Assembly: GCF_963576615.1 (NCBI RefSeq)
Contig: NC_088716.1
Location: 59,846,228 to 59,910,227 of the forward strand
Origin: Watersipora subatra
Taxonomy: Eukaryota; Bryozoa; Gymnolaemata; Cheilostomatida; Watersiporidae
DNA: 64,000 bases
Direction of reading: 5' to 3'
Shown: piece by piece, positions 12,356 through 24,300 of the stretch
How the letters are laid out: every line of letters begins with the position of its first letter
Numbering within the stretch: position 1 is the stretch's first letter
Position numbers and translations under genes: made by a program
Notes under the pieces: generated by a model
Told to the model about the DNA's origin: nothing
Databases searched by the model: none
The model's input: only the letters and a program-made list of their open reading frames with translations

Positions 12356-13846
12356 CTGCATGCGCTTGCTATCAATTGGTATTTTACAGTGAATAATACT
12401 AGCATTAGTTTGGCTATTGGAGGAGTCACTATGAAAGTCAAACAAGTAGTCTACAAGTACCACAATTATGTGAAAGAGAGCCAGTGTATTGTCTTAACTG
12501 TATTTCAATAAAGAACACAAAATACAAATGTTTCAAGCAAAGGAAAGAAGAGAAAGATGTATTACAAGTATTCTGTGGAAATTGCGTATGGGGCTTGAAT
12601 ATCCGCTAGGAATTAAGTCATCAATCATCCTGTTTTACAGACCATCAACTATAAAACAAACAAAGTTTCTTTCATCACTAACGCCAAATGAGTTTAATTT
12701 TAAATATGACATCAGTAGTAGAGATGAAGCCCCAAGGTTTTCTAAAGGAAAAAGAGACAACTGGTGTTTCATTAATAACAAAATTGACAGCGCAATGAAA
12801 CTGGAAGGAATCTGTACTGCATTAAATCTAGCTAGAACTAACCGGCTTGCGACGCTCAGCTCACAAAGCATACGATATAATACAATGAGTCTCTTGACAA
12901 CAAAGTAAATGCAGCATTTTATATTTAGTTCAGATGAGGCATGATTTAGGAATATTAAAAATGGCGATATGCTGTGGTAAAAGCAAACTGTTTTGAAAAA
13001 ATCTATTTCTGTTATGCAGGCCACAAACATTTAGGGGATTAGTAGAGTAGAAAGGGTTGTCAGCTCTTGAGAATTTAACTAAAGTAGGGTAACCGCTGCT
13101 ATGTTTTGAGGCCGCAGCTAAGCTTGTGCTATTGTAGTTTAGTTAGTTGCTAATTTAGTACTAAAATAGCTAAACTAGAGCTGAGTTACCATTTTTGCTT
13201 AAATTATCCAGCGTGGGTACCCATGGCTCTAAAGAATGCTGTGACGAACCCTACCCGATAGAAAAAAGAAAACATTTAAAATAAAACCCTCAGGTCACTG
13301 TCCAGACTTGACTGTAGGCCACATTAGCTAACCAACTGTATGCAGCTAGTAAACTGTCACTTACCTCTCCTTCCGTACCCATTTTCATTTAGCCGACTGT
13401 GTGTTTGCTGTACAGCTCACTTTTTAAGTTACAGAACATTCCAGGCAGAATTGTTTATCTAACCAGTTTGGTCGGTTAAGCAGCAGAACAAACCAACACT
13501 AGCTCGCTGGCACTAATAAAGTTTACAGATATGACAATACGCGTTATGAAATGTCAGCCAATCGCTGAAAAGATTAGTTCTGTTTGACCTTGGGACAATC
13601 TGGAAAAAGAACATCATTATGGTAACATAAACTGGGATAGGCATTCTTCACATGTGCGTATGAGTCATTCCATCTATGAGATCACTTGAAAGACTTCTTT
13701 AGTTGCTAGTAATCTAACTTATCCTAACTTGTCATCAGCAGCATTCCACCGTGATTATGTACTTCATGTCTCTCTATTTAGCATAGGTTGTGTGTGCGTG
13801 TGTGCAGGATTAGAGTAATATATCTTGAGCAGGCATAAGCAAATCG

Positions 13847-14536
13847 CTAAAGAATTGAACAACATCGTTGTTTTTCTTTGTCGGGGCCAACATTTTCCGA
13901 CACTGTTGCAACCGGCATAATTGAATCCTCTTTGAGCTCAACAGGAACAGGCTGTGTGACTAGGTCAGGTGAAAAACGTTCTGTTTCCAAACCTTGTACT
14001 AGCATACTAGTCTTGCGTTTACTCGATTTCTGCTGACCTCTCGCCTTAAACTTCACGTCATTTACGGACTTTGAACTCCGCCTTCTTACTGATTTTTCAG
14101 TCTCTTTTCTGTATTCCGTGCTCAGCTTTTGACCGAATCGGTGAACAGGTTTATTTCTTGTTTTATCCCTTTTTGCATTTACCCGAATCGTTACTGGAAT
14201 TCTCTGTTCTGTGTTTTCTGGGTGCTGCTCTTCAATTTTGATAGGCTCTGGATGCCAGAATTGATATGTCACCTGTCGTTTGTGACTGTGAGTGCTTTTG
14301 CTACGGCCATCGCGAGCCGCACCTCCATTCTGTCTTTCCACCGTATGACTAGCTGATCGGCCCAAATGCAGTCGAGGTTTATGCCGCTCACCATGATTTT
14401 GAGAACGAACCTGAGACCGGCAGGGCTTTGTATCTGCCTCAATTGAATCGAGCGTGTCCAACGAGATGCTCAATGAGAGAGAAGATTCAGTTCGTTGAGG
14501 GACGTCGTGTATTTTGTAGACCTTGAGTATGCTCAT
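13847..14536 (-). CDS. Basic 229-residue protein with C-terminal CaaX box, function unknown
   Basis: Single uninterrupted ORF of 229 codons. I do not recognise the family. The N terminus is Ser/Leu-rich and acidic (about residues 17-36). The rest is strongly basic and low in hydrophobic residues, so it is probably disordered, with Arg/Lys-Ser clusters such as VRRRSSKS (about residues 150-157) and KSSKRKTS that look like basophilic kinase sites. The last residues are KEKQRCCSIL followed by TAG. CSIL fits a CaaX prenylation box, and Leu at the last place favours geranylgeranylation; the preceding Cys could be palmitoylated and the upstream Lys/Arg would add membrane affinity. An in-frame TGA lies two codons before the ATG, which fixes the start unless an upstream exon splices in. 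No transmembrane segment or signal peptide is visible. The membrane-anchoring role is inference from the tail. Confidence 0.68.
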   Translation of the reverse strand: MSILKVYKIHDVPQRTESSLSLSISLDTLDSIEADTKPCRSQVRSQNHGERHKPRLHLGRSASHTVERQNGGAARDGRSKSTHSHKRQVTYQFWHPEPIKIEEQHPENTEQRIPVTIRVNAKRDKTRNKPVHRFGQKLSTEYRKETEKSVRRRSSKSVNDVKFKARGQQKSSKRKTSMLVQGLETERFSPDLVTQPVPVELKEDSIMPVATVSENVGPDKEKQRCCSIL

Positions 14537-14654
14537 GCCTCAACATCGTCAAAAGAAGATATTTGTCACAAATTCTTAAAATATATTTACTGATTGTTAA
14601 AATTTAAGTGAAAAATTCTTTGGAAGCTAAACTTGTTACATGTACCCTTAACAC

Positions 14655-14800
14655 AATTTAAAAAGCTGCAGACATTAAGAAATCAGTCTTCATGATATCT
14701 GCAGATGTCATTAGAAAATCAGCCTCTATGGTATCTGCAGATGTCATTAGGAAATCAGTATTTATAATATCTGCAGATATTAATAAATTTGTCTCCATCA
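14655..14800. repeat. 36-bp tandem repeat, about 4 copies
   Basis: Short direct array with unit containing ATCTGCAGAT and ATCAG, upstream of the CaaX gene. Because the unit is a multiple of three it yields a short repetitive ORF on the minus strand that I do not consider a gene. Confidence 0.75.
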
Positions 14801-15399
14801 ACTCTACATAAGGACTGCCCATAGGTACTTTAAAGAGATGCCAAGAAACGTATTTGACCATCAGGAATTGTATTGCGAGTATTACCCAGTTTCATATTGC
14901 TCACACTTTTCTTCTTGACAAATATGTTAGCATATTCGTTAATATTAATGCATTAAAAACTTTTAAAACTGTTAAAAGACTACAAAATTTCCAAAAAAAT
15001 TCCTTGCACGATTAATGGTCAAGCTAAATTGTGTATGAAGTTTTTTTCTACAATTATTTGAATTTTTATATTACCAACTCATGTGAATGACCAATCTTTA
15101 GTAAGCCTGATTCAAATTTGACGGAAACAATTGCCTATTTTCACTTTACTTTTTTTTTTCATTTTTTGTAAACACTAGCAAAGTAAGTTTTTGCGTTTCT
15201 AAGCTACTTATATCATTTCAAGTTGTCTAACTTTTGACGGCTCAGGCTATGAGAAAACAGTTTTAACATTTATACATTGCGTAACAACATATATGGTACA
15301 AGAGGCAACCAACAAAAATGATATGCAAGCATTCCACAATGGAATAAGGGAGGTTTACGGGGCACAGAAAAAAGTAACCACCTGGCTTTTTTTACCGTA

Positions 15400-17440
15400 T
15401 TGGTAGCATTGAATTAAGCAATAGGGATGAGACCTTGAACTGTGATCAGCTCTTAAATATTCCTGAGACTATGGATCAATCTGCGATGAACAGTTTACCA
15501 GACTTGAGAGCACTGCCAAGCCGCCTTCAGCCAGCAAAGGTGTTTGGTTCTACTAGAAAAATATGGCCCCTGGTGATTGTGGAATTCCTGTAGAAGTTTG
15601 GAAGTATGGCCGAATGAACGCAAAAGATGTAGTCGACATCTGGAAGTTTGAGCAAATACCACAGAATTGGGAAAAATGCAAACATGCTCATTTTTGAAAA
15701 AGGTAGCTGGAAGGAACAGGACAACTATAGTGGTGTCTCTTTCATATCAATTAATGGAGAAACAATGGCACGTCTAATTTTGAACAGAATAAATTCACAA
15801 AACTTTCCCAAGATCTGAGTCAGAGAGGCTTCCGAAGTAACAGAAGTACTATTGATATGGTCTTGAGTCTTCGATAAATCCAAGAAATGTGCACAGAGGA
15901 GAAGCAGGAGCTGTATGCTGTTTTTATGGACTTTAAAAAAGTTGATGTTGGTTAAATTTTTGTTAGAGCAATCAATTTTGGTAAGAGTAACTGAACAAAA
16001 ACAAGCTGTTATAAAAAAGTAAAATATTGGTATAAATCAGAAAATGTTGTCTAATGCTGGTTTATACAAATCTGAAATTATAAAATTTTATTGTAAATGT
16101 GGAGATTGGGTTTCCCGTTCTATATTGGTCCTTGAAATTAGCCTGCAATAGCTGGCGCGCAACCTTTATAGACGGGCTGAATTAGCAGTATCACAATAGT
16201 TTTATTACAATTTTATTACAACAATTTTATAAACTTTACAAAAGCGTTTGACACAGTATCGCGAGAAGGCCTCTGGTGTGTGTTAAAGAAGTATGAATGT
16301 ATGAACAAAGTGATTAACTTGATTCGAGCTTCACACAGCTACCGGAGCAAGCTTAATGCAGGGAGGTTTTAAAGGAGTTGCAGTAACAAATGGTGTTAAA
16401 CAGGTTAGTGCTATTGGCTAAACTATTTTCACTTTACTTAACCACTATGCTGCAAGTTGCATTTAAAGATGTCAATGAATATCAATATCTTCAAAATATC
16501 GATCAAATAATCAACTAATATCAATATCATTTGAACATTCAAAGCAGAAATCCATATCAATCTAGGGATATTCATACATACTAGATATGCGGCTGACCCC
16601 TTTAACACCTCACATTTCAAAGCAAAGACACTCACTACCAAAATCCTTGTGGGATAAATGTTATTTCTAGATGATAGTATAATGGGACACAGTGCTGAGA
16701 ACATGTAATTATTGCATGACAAATTCTCACATATGGCAACAAAGTTCAGCCTAATATCAATGTCAAGAGAAGAGAATGCCTTTACCAGCTACTCTAACTA
16801 TTCTATCTCATTCCTGAGCCCAATGATCAGCGTAGATCATGAGACTCTTGTTCAAGCATCAGACCTTACATAATTAGCTAATATTGTTTCAAGGTCCTCC
16901 CAGATCGATACGAAACTTAGTAACAGAGCAGGAAAGGCAAGTAAGGATTTTGGTAAACTTCAGCACAGTCTATGGAACAAGAAACATATGTTCCTTTACA
17001 TATAGATTTAAAAACTGGATTACATACAGAGACCAGGTGAAGAAACAACATGCATAGTTGGTGAGACAGCTAAGGAACTTTATGGGAATCAAGTGATCTG
17101 ACAAACTCACAAATCTAAGGTGCAAATCTGACCTTAATGACTGACATCCTCATTGAGACAAACCTCAGATGGCTAGACTATGTGCATAAGATGGAGCAAG
17201 ACAGACTCTCTAAACAGTTGCTATACTCACAGCTCCGTGAGGAAAAAAGTAAACAAGGATAGCCTAGACTGAGATTTAAAGATTTTGCCAAACAGAACAT
17301 GCAGCAGAAGAACGTCCATCTCAGTTCCTTGCGGAAGATAGCAAACATCAGAGCATTATAGATGGCTGCCATAAAGCAGTAGTCATAACTGACTGCAAGA
17401 GAGTGAGAAACATCTAATATTTTCTTGGCCATAGCCTCAT
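15400..17440 (+). mobile_element. Decayed non-LTR retrotransposon (LINE) reverse transcriptase
   Basis: Plus-strand fragments in several frames match LINE reverse transcriptase in the right order. They include DGIPVEVWKYG-like text near 15570-15620, QRGFRSNRSTIDMVLSLR near 15820-15880, LYAVFMDFKK near 15910-15945 and KAFDTVSREGLWCVLKKY near 16235-16295. A C-terminal block near 17200-17380 resembles the LYGELxxGKRxxGxPxxRFKD region of long LINE ORF2 proteins. A ~280-bp unrelated stretch around 15950-16230 separates two parts of the RT core, suggesting an insertion or rearrangement. Many stops and frameshifts make it inactive. The clade is not certain; the sequence style matches the family common in marine invertebrates and annotated as 'craniofacial development protein 2-like/endonuclease-reverse transcriptase'. 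Confidence 0.8.
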
Positions 17441-18235
17441 TGAGAGTTTAACTAAGGAACATTGCAGTCAGTTAGCATTCATGATGTTTCCTTATTTAGA
17501 AATGTTACACATACTGTACAACCCTTAATGAAACTGTTCTCAAATGGGTATGCTTGTTGTCACACACGAGCTTGAATTGTAGCCACATATATTATCTGGG
17601 ATTCAAACTGTACTTTAATGAACTAGCGTAATCCTGGTACAGCCAGTGAGAATTCCCTGAACAGGTTGTCAGCCACTTAAAATGGCTGAAATGGAATGGC
17701 ATCTTCAAGCTCCCCCAAATATTGTGAAAGGCATATGCATACCTAGAGAACCTCTGTGCAGCCGTGACGTCAGAACGACTGCTGCCAAACACTGACTTTG
17801 CTTTTGTGGCAGTTGTTTGATTACATAATAGGTATTTAGGGAAAAATCAGTTTTGCACGAAATGTCTAATTTACCATGTAGATTGATTTACAAACACAAG
17901 GTGAACCATAGACAGAGAGTAGAAGGAGCCAGGTGCTGTATACAGCCCATAAAGGAGGCGATAAAATATAACATGTGGAGAGAAAAACTCCAAAGAATAA
18001 GGGTATATTAAGAATATATATAGCTTAGTCATATTATTATTATTGATATAAAACAATGACCTATGTAAATTGAAAAAGTAGCAGCTCACAAATGTAAAAG
18101 GATAACTGCTGACAACAGTCAAACAATGAAGAAAACAAATTCTCTTGAAAATGTACCATTTGCCATGAAGTGAAACCCAATGTACAAACTCAGGGAATAT
18201 GGGTTACACAATTTACAATCTTATGTAATAAACAT

Positions 18236-18241
18236 TTTAAT
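18236..18241 (-). terminator. Possible poly(A) signal of MRPS9
   Basis: ATTAAA on the minus strand about 120 bases past the MRPS9 stop codon. It is a common variant signal, and no better hexamer was noticed nearer. Confidence 0.35.
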
Positions 18242-18363
18242 TAACAGAATTCTAGCTGCGCAGCCTCTACGCTATGAAGCTCGATGAATCATCCTCATTC
18301 CTGTGCTGCCAATTGCATGCGAGTGTTTGATTGGAGTAACACAACCCTGCATTCCACACACTC

Positions 18364-21300
18364 TTATCTTTTTTTCCACGTTTTCTTGGCACGGGCCCCA
18401 CGCTGTCCTGGTTTTTGTCGCTCTTTTCTTCGTGGATCAATGGTTAACAACCCAGCTGAAAACAGCAAGCAGTGATTTCATGTAAACATCACTATACAAT
18501 AACAAAAAATACTCATGATGGGACAACTCATAGAGATGCCAACAGCAAATAACTAGATTATTTATTGGAGTCATTAACCAGATATATAATAGCATAATTA
18601 TACATACACACAGTTATATATACACACAAAGCTATACATACATGTGTATGTGTAACTTTGTGTGTGTGTATGTGTAACTTTGTGTGTGTTTGTGTAACTT
18701 TGCGTGTGTGTATGTGTAACTTTGTGTGTGTGTATGTGTAACTTTGCATGTGTTTGTGTAACTTTGTGTGTGTTTGTGTAACTTTGTGTGTGTGCATGCG
18801 TATGTGTGTATGTGTACACACATAACTGTGTATATATATATACACACACAGTTATATATACACACACATGTATGTATATACACACACATGTACAGTGTAC
18901 ATATAACTGTCTCAGATAGAAATATTTATCAGTGTCCCATGAATCACCAGACTAATGGGTAATAACGGTCAACATATCGTCATACTATCTGCTCTGCTGC
19001 TGCCTTAATCATTTAAAATTTGAAAATAAAACAATTCACTGTGAATAATTTGATAACTTAATCATGAAGGAAATAACAACTAATCAAAGTTATTCTACTA
19101 GTATTCATTCAGTATACTTTATTGGATAAACAGTTAGTTATAGCAGACATGAGTCACCTAACACTCTCACTGATAATGAGTCAGAGAGGCGTGTCACATA
19201 GGTCACCTAACACTATTACTGATGGTGAGTCATAGAGGAGTATCACATGAGTAACCTAACACTATTACTGATAGTGAGTCATTGTGGAGTGTCACATGAG
19301 TCACCTAACACTATTACAGATAGTGAGTCATAGTGGAGTGTCACATGAGTCACCTAACACCATTACTGATAGTGAGTCATAGATGAGTGTCACATGAGTC
19401 ACCTAACACTATTACTGATAGTGAGTCATAGATGAGTGTCACATGAGTCACCTAACACTATTACTGATAGTGAGTCATAGAAAAGTGTTAAACCAATACG
19501 TATCATAAGGTAATGATCGATACCTTGACGCATTTGCTCTTGAACATCTGTCTCCTCGAGAGCAGCAAGAGCTCGACTGAGGGCAAGCCTGACAGCCCCT
19601 GCATTGGCATTGCCTCCAATTCCTGTAACACTGCCCTCAACATCAACTCGCCCAAGTTTGTTGACAAACACCAGGGGAGACATCAACTGTTCCCTGCAAC
19701 ACGAGGGTTATTACCTGACAATCTGCATGGTTCAATAATGCACAAACAAATTGTTACAATTTATATCGCTGCTTTGTGTACTTTCCTGCAAGAGATCGCG
19801 AGACATGGACCCACCTCTGACCAAGCTCAGGAAAGTCTTCCAATCCTCTGCCATTGATGTCGAACAAGCCAGTGCCCTTTTCTCTAACAGTTACCTCAGC
19901 TTTAGAGGTTTTCCTTGAGCCCTCGGCACTCGCTTGCCTATGCCCGGTGTCAGGGGCGGCAACTACATCTGGAATTAGGACTTTACGAAAGCCTGAGGCT
20001 ATTGGTTTCCTATAACGCATGATGAAGTCCTTCTCAAGGACAGCCTTTGGGTGTCCCGCCAGCTTGTCCATGAGTACCACAAACTCTTCATACTGTATTT
20101 GAAAAAAACATGACAGCATAAGGCAGCAGCTGAAACAGAAAGTCAGGTGACTTAGTATCAGTATCATAAAGCGTAAACAATATAAAAGCCTCCTGGTGAT
20201 TGGTCAGTTATATTCTAGTGAACACTTCTATGCTATTATAAACTGCTAGAGAAGTATTTGATTCTAAACACTTTATATGCTGTTAGCTCAGAACCAAATT
20301 AAAAGGTAAAAAGATTGCCTACACATTCGAAGAGAATGTAAGACCCCGGTGCGTGAGCTAAGATTCAAACGCACACACAAGGTGTTGAATGTTTCACACG
20401 GTTTTATCATCAAAGTTAGCATGAACGAGTGTTGCAGCCCAACTCACTCTGCATTCACCAAACGAACATTAGTATGAAACTCAACAAGCATATATTTTAC
20501 TGATTGATTAGTTTATGGAAAAACAACAACCGGCGCTGCAACTATAAAACAATCCGTATTGAACGGCTTATCAAAATGACAGGAGACAAAATTTTATACG
20601 ATCGAACAGATTCTCACTACAAAAACACCCGTGTAAAATTTAACAACTAAACAGAGTTGATTGAAACACTCCAGTTAGACAATGGTCAGTCACTACATTA
20701 TGCTCTACTGCAATGTGGAAAGTTGGAAATTGAAACAAGTATAAACACGATTTATTTTATTCATTATACCAATTTGCTTTATTTTATTACTTAATTTGCT
20801 GAGTAATCTTATTATTAATTTTAATGAGCAAAATAATGAATTTTGTGGCAGTCTGACTGTTTGACCGGAATAAACTTTGACGTTTGTTATTTAGAAACTC
20901 GAACTTCACTAGGGGTAGATTAACCTACAAACTTGTAGGTTAATCTACCCCTAGTTTAACCTACTAAGGGTACCTTTATACCTACCTTTAAACTAACCTA
21001 CCCCTTGTAGGGTAGTTTCCCCTAGTTTTCTAGGGGAAACTACCCTACAAGAGCATTGAAATGTAGAAAATTTAAGCCGAAGCAAATAACCAGAGATTGT
21101 TGGTTTATCTGGGCATAACAAAGTAGAGTGATTCAGGGCAGATCTCTACCACTGAAACGTTTGAACATGTCCGCCTTTTGCTAAGAGCTAACCATGTGGG
21201 CAATGGCAGAGTTACTAATATTGATTAACAATTCAACAAGTGAACACGGCTGAAGTTAAACTCCCCATAAGTGGTAGAAGCATTACACTCACCAAACCCC

Positions 21301-24300
21301 CCCCCCCATTTAGAGACAACATTACAATAAAAAGAATAATAATGAAACAACAGATCTAGAATTCTATTCAGTACAGATGAGGAGAGACAGAGACGCTGGT
21401 GAAATGCAGATGAGGAGAGAGACAGAGATGCTGGTGTAATGCAGATAAGGAGACAGAGATGCTGGTGTGATGGAGATGAGGAGAGACTGAGATGCTGGTG
21501 TAATTCAGGAAAGAGACTGAGATGCTGGTGTAATGCAAATGAGGAGAGAGACTGAGATGCTGGTGTAATGCAGATGAGGAGAGACAGAGATGCTGGTGTA
21601 ATGCAAATGAGGAGAGAGACTGAGATGCTGGTGTAATGCAGATGAGGAGAGACAGAGATGCTGGTGTAATGCAGATAAGGAGACAGAGATGCTGGTGCAA
21701 TGCAGATATGGAGACAGAGATGCTGGTGCAATGCAGATAAGGAGACAGAGATGCTGGTGTAATGCAGGAGAGAGACAGAGATGCTGGTTTAATGCAGATG
21801 AGAAGAGAGACAGTGATGCTAGTGTAATGCAGATGAGGAGAGACAGAGATGCTGGTGTAATGCAGATAAGGAGACAGAGATGCTGGTGCAATGCAGATAA
21901 GGAGACAGAGATGCTGGTGTAATGCAGGAGAGAGACAGAGATGCTGGTGTAATGCAGATGAGAAGAGAGACAGAGATGCTGGTGTAATGCAGATGAGGAG
22001 AGAGACAGTGATGCTAGTGTAATGCAAATAAAAAGAGAGAGAGATGCTGGTGCAATGCGGATAAGGAAACGGATGAAATAAAGGTGATACTTACATTTTC
22101 CTCTGTTACTTTTTCTACTAGCAAAGCTTCCAGCTGCTCCCGACCCAGCCACTCGGTTCCACTGAGAAAGTCAGTGCTGTAACATACGTGCATTTCATGT
22201 CTTATTTAAACATATCATCAGTAGGTGAATGTTTGGCTTCCGGAAAATAAAGGTCATGCGTCTCACAAAAGAATCTATTGACAAAGAAGAGATCCTAAAC
22301 TCGGTGGTAGAGAAAGAGACACTCACCCTGATGCATAATCTTTATCTGTCACAATTCGTATAGAGAAGGAAGCTAGTTTTGTTGCTATGGCCTAAAACAT
22401 GTCCACAATAGAAAATTGCTGACAAATATAGTAGCGAATGTAACAAACTATTCCCAAACATGTTCGTTAATAATGCGCATCTTATGCCTACATACTCACA
22501 TGAAGTATATCATAATAATTAGGAAGTCCAGTATAGAAGAGGAAGTGGTGTGGTCGACCAGATGCATCAAATTCTGCAGCTGTAACAGACAAACTCCGCT
22601 GCTGTAGCTTACAACACGTGAACATTTTCCACTTAGGCAGATGAAAAGCAGCCTGCTCACATGATCAGTCTATAAATATTGTCCAATCATAAACTAGGCC
22701 TCCGACTGATCAGTAATAATGATTTAAGAGGAATACTAGAGTTGTCTCCCTCACATATACATTGACTACACAAAGACACGATAAATCAATGCTGAACCAC
22801 TGCTACGGTGCTGATTAGCTGATATAAAGAAGGTAACACTGCTAAAACTAGCCTATCCTATTTATTTCTTTAAAATATGTTCTTTACAAAGAGATTTGTC
22901 AGTTGAGCTCGGTAAACAGGAAGCATGGTATGTTCATGGCATGTTCAAGCATTGGCATGTTGAATGGCAACAAGGGATGATAGCCAGTAGATAATATTTA
23001 TATTATAGTGTTATGACTTTGCTCATAGCTATCACCAATAATGCATATTTATCTATTCTATTTGTGGCATCCATTACAGGAAATAAAAGCTTTTTGACAT
23101 ATAAGTTTTTATATCCTGCCTTTTACACGTAAGAGAACAATGTAGAATATCTATCCATAACTTCAGCAATTCGCACAGACTTCACCATATTACAAAAGCT
23201 TAAACATGGCATAGTAAAACTTGAGTCATTCAGGCCTGGGAACAACATAGTGCTGTATAATACAGTACTCATAGGTAACTCTCCTCGCTATACATTCTCT
23301 TGTCTCATGCATAATTATAATATATAAATGTACATGAAAAATTCGCATACAGTATATTATGGTAACACAAATTCTACAGAAGTAAGAAAGAATAGCAAGT
23401 ACTTCTCCATTCAATCACACTGTGTGTCAACCTCACATCTTTACACTCAGTGTATCACAAACCTTTTCTAGGTGGGAATATTTCCTCAGGAGGCTTCATG
23501 ATGGGTCGAGCCTTCTTACTGAATAGGCCAGACGGAAGGAGGTACGAAATGGCCTCCTGCAACAAAAACATAAGAAACTCTGTACCCACACCAATATCTT
23601 TGTCAGGCGATATTGTCATGCTAAGGCTGTACCAAGTTGCATTGCGATTTGCCTATCTCAGCATCTATGGTATGGTATGCTATGGCATCTATGGTGTTTG
23701 CCTTTATACTATAGTAATATAGCTGCTACTACATTAGGCTCTGACAATGAATAGCATGTTGACAGTTGTATGTCACAGAACAATATGATATGCATGTCAT
23801 AAAAAATGAAAGATATAAAAGGCATAGCATCAGTTTTTAAAACAAATGTTCATCTTAGGGGACTCCACAGAGGAGGCAGTTTTTACAAATGTTATTTTCC
23901 CGAGGAGACAACGTCCCTAAAAGATATTAATCACAAAAATGCCTTACGATTTAATAAGAGGATAAGATTTTATTAAGTCTTGTAAGCTCTGGCACAAGAC
24001 AGCAATATTAGACAATAATATATAAATAATAACCTATTAGTTTCCAAGTGATTCTTGTGAATAGCTTTTCATCAATTTGGAACCATGATGGATAAGCCCA
24101 TTATAACTGAGGTTGGCTCTACTGACACATAGTTTTCAACTGGCCATGCTGCTTTTTAACATGAAATAAATGACTCTTTACTGTATCAGTAGTCACTAGA
24201 TAGAGGTTGGATAATCCTCACTCAAACTTCAATCAATTTAAGGCTATCAAACCTGAAGGCAAAGTCATTGTTTTTAGGCAGATTTTTTAGAAAATAATCT

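Larger units (their letters stand above)
9591..13846. other. Intergenic stretch, no supported gene
   Basis: The 5' flank of the FLVCR gene and the 3' flank of the CaaX gene. I see no exon with family similarity. It holds a dispersed repeat near 11128-11480, a short (TTA)n run near 11700 and a hairpin at 12314-12355. Opposing ORFs around 12528-13030 have no recognisable content. Confidence 0.5.

Noticed and set aside
12528-13030. Opposing ORFs of 126 and 131 codons
   Set aside because: No recognisable domain, compositional bias or splice context on either strand; overlapping on opposite strands, so at most one could be real.
21225-22152. Three overlapping minus-strand ORFs of 168-219 codons
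   Set aside because: Translation of a minisatellite (repeated [11 protein letters not shown] text) in all three frames; no non-repeat domain.
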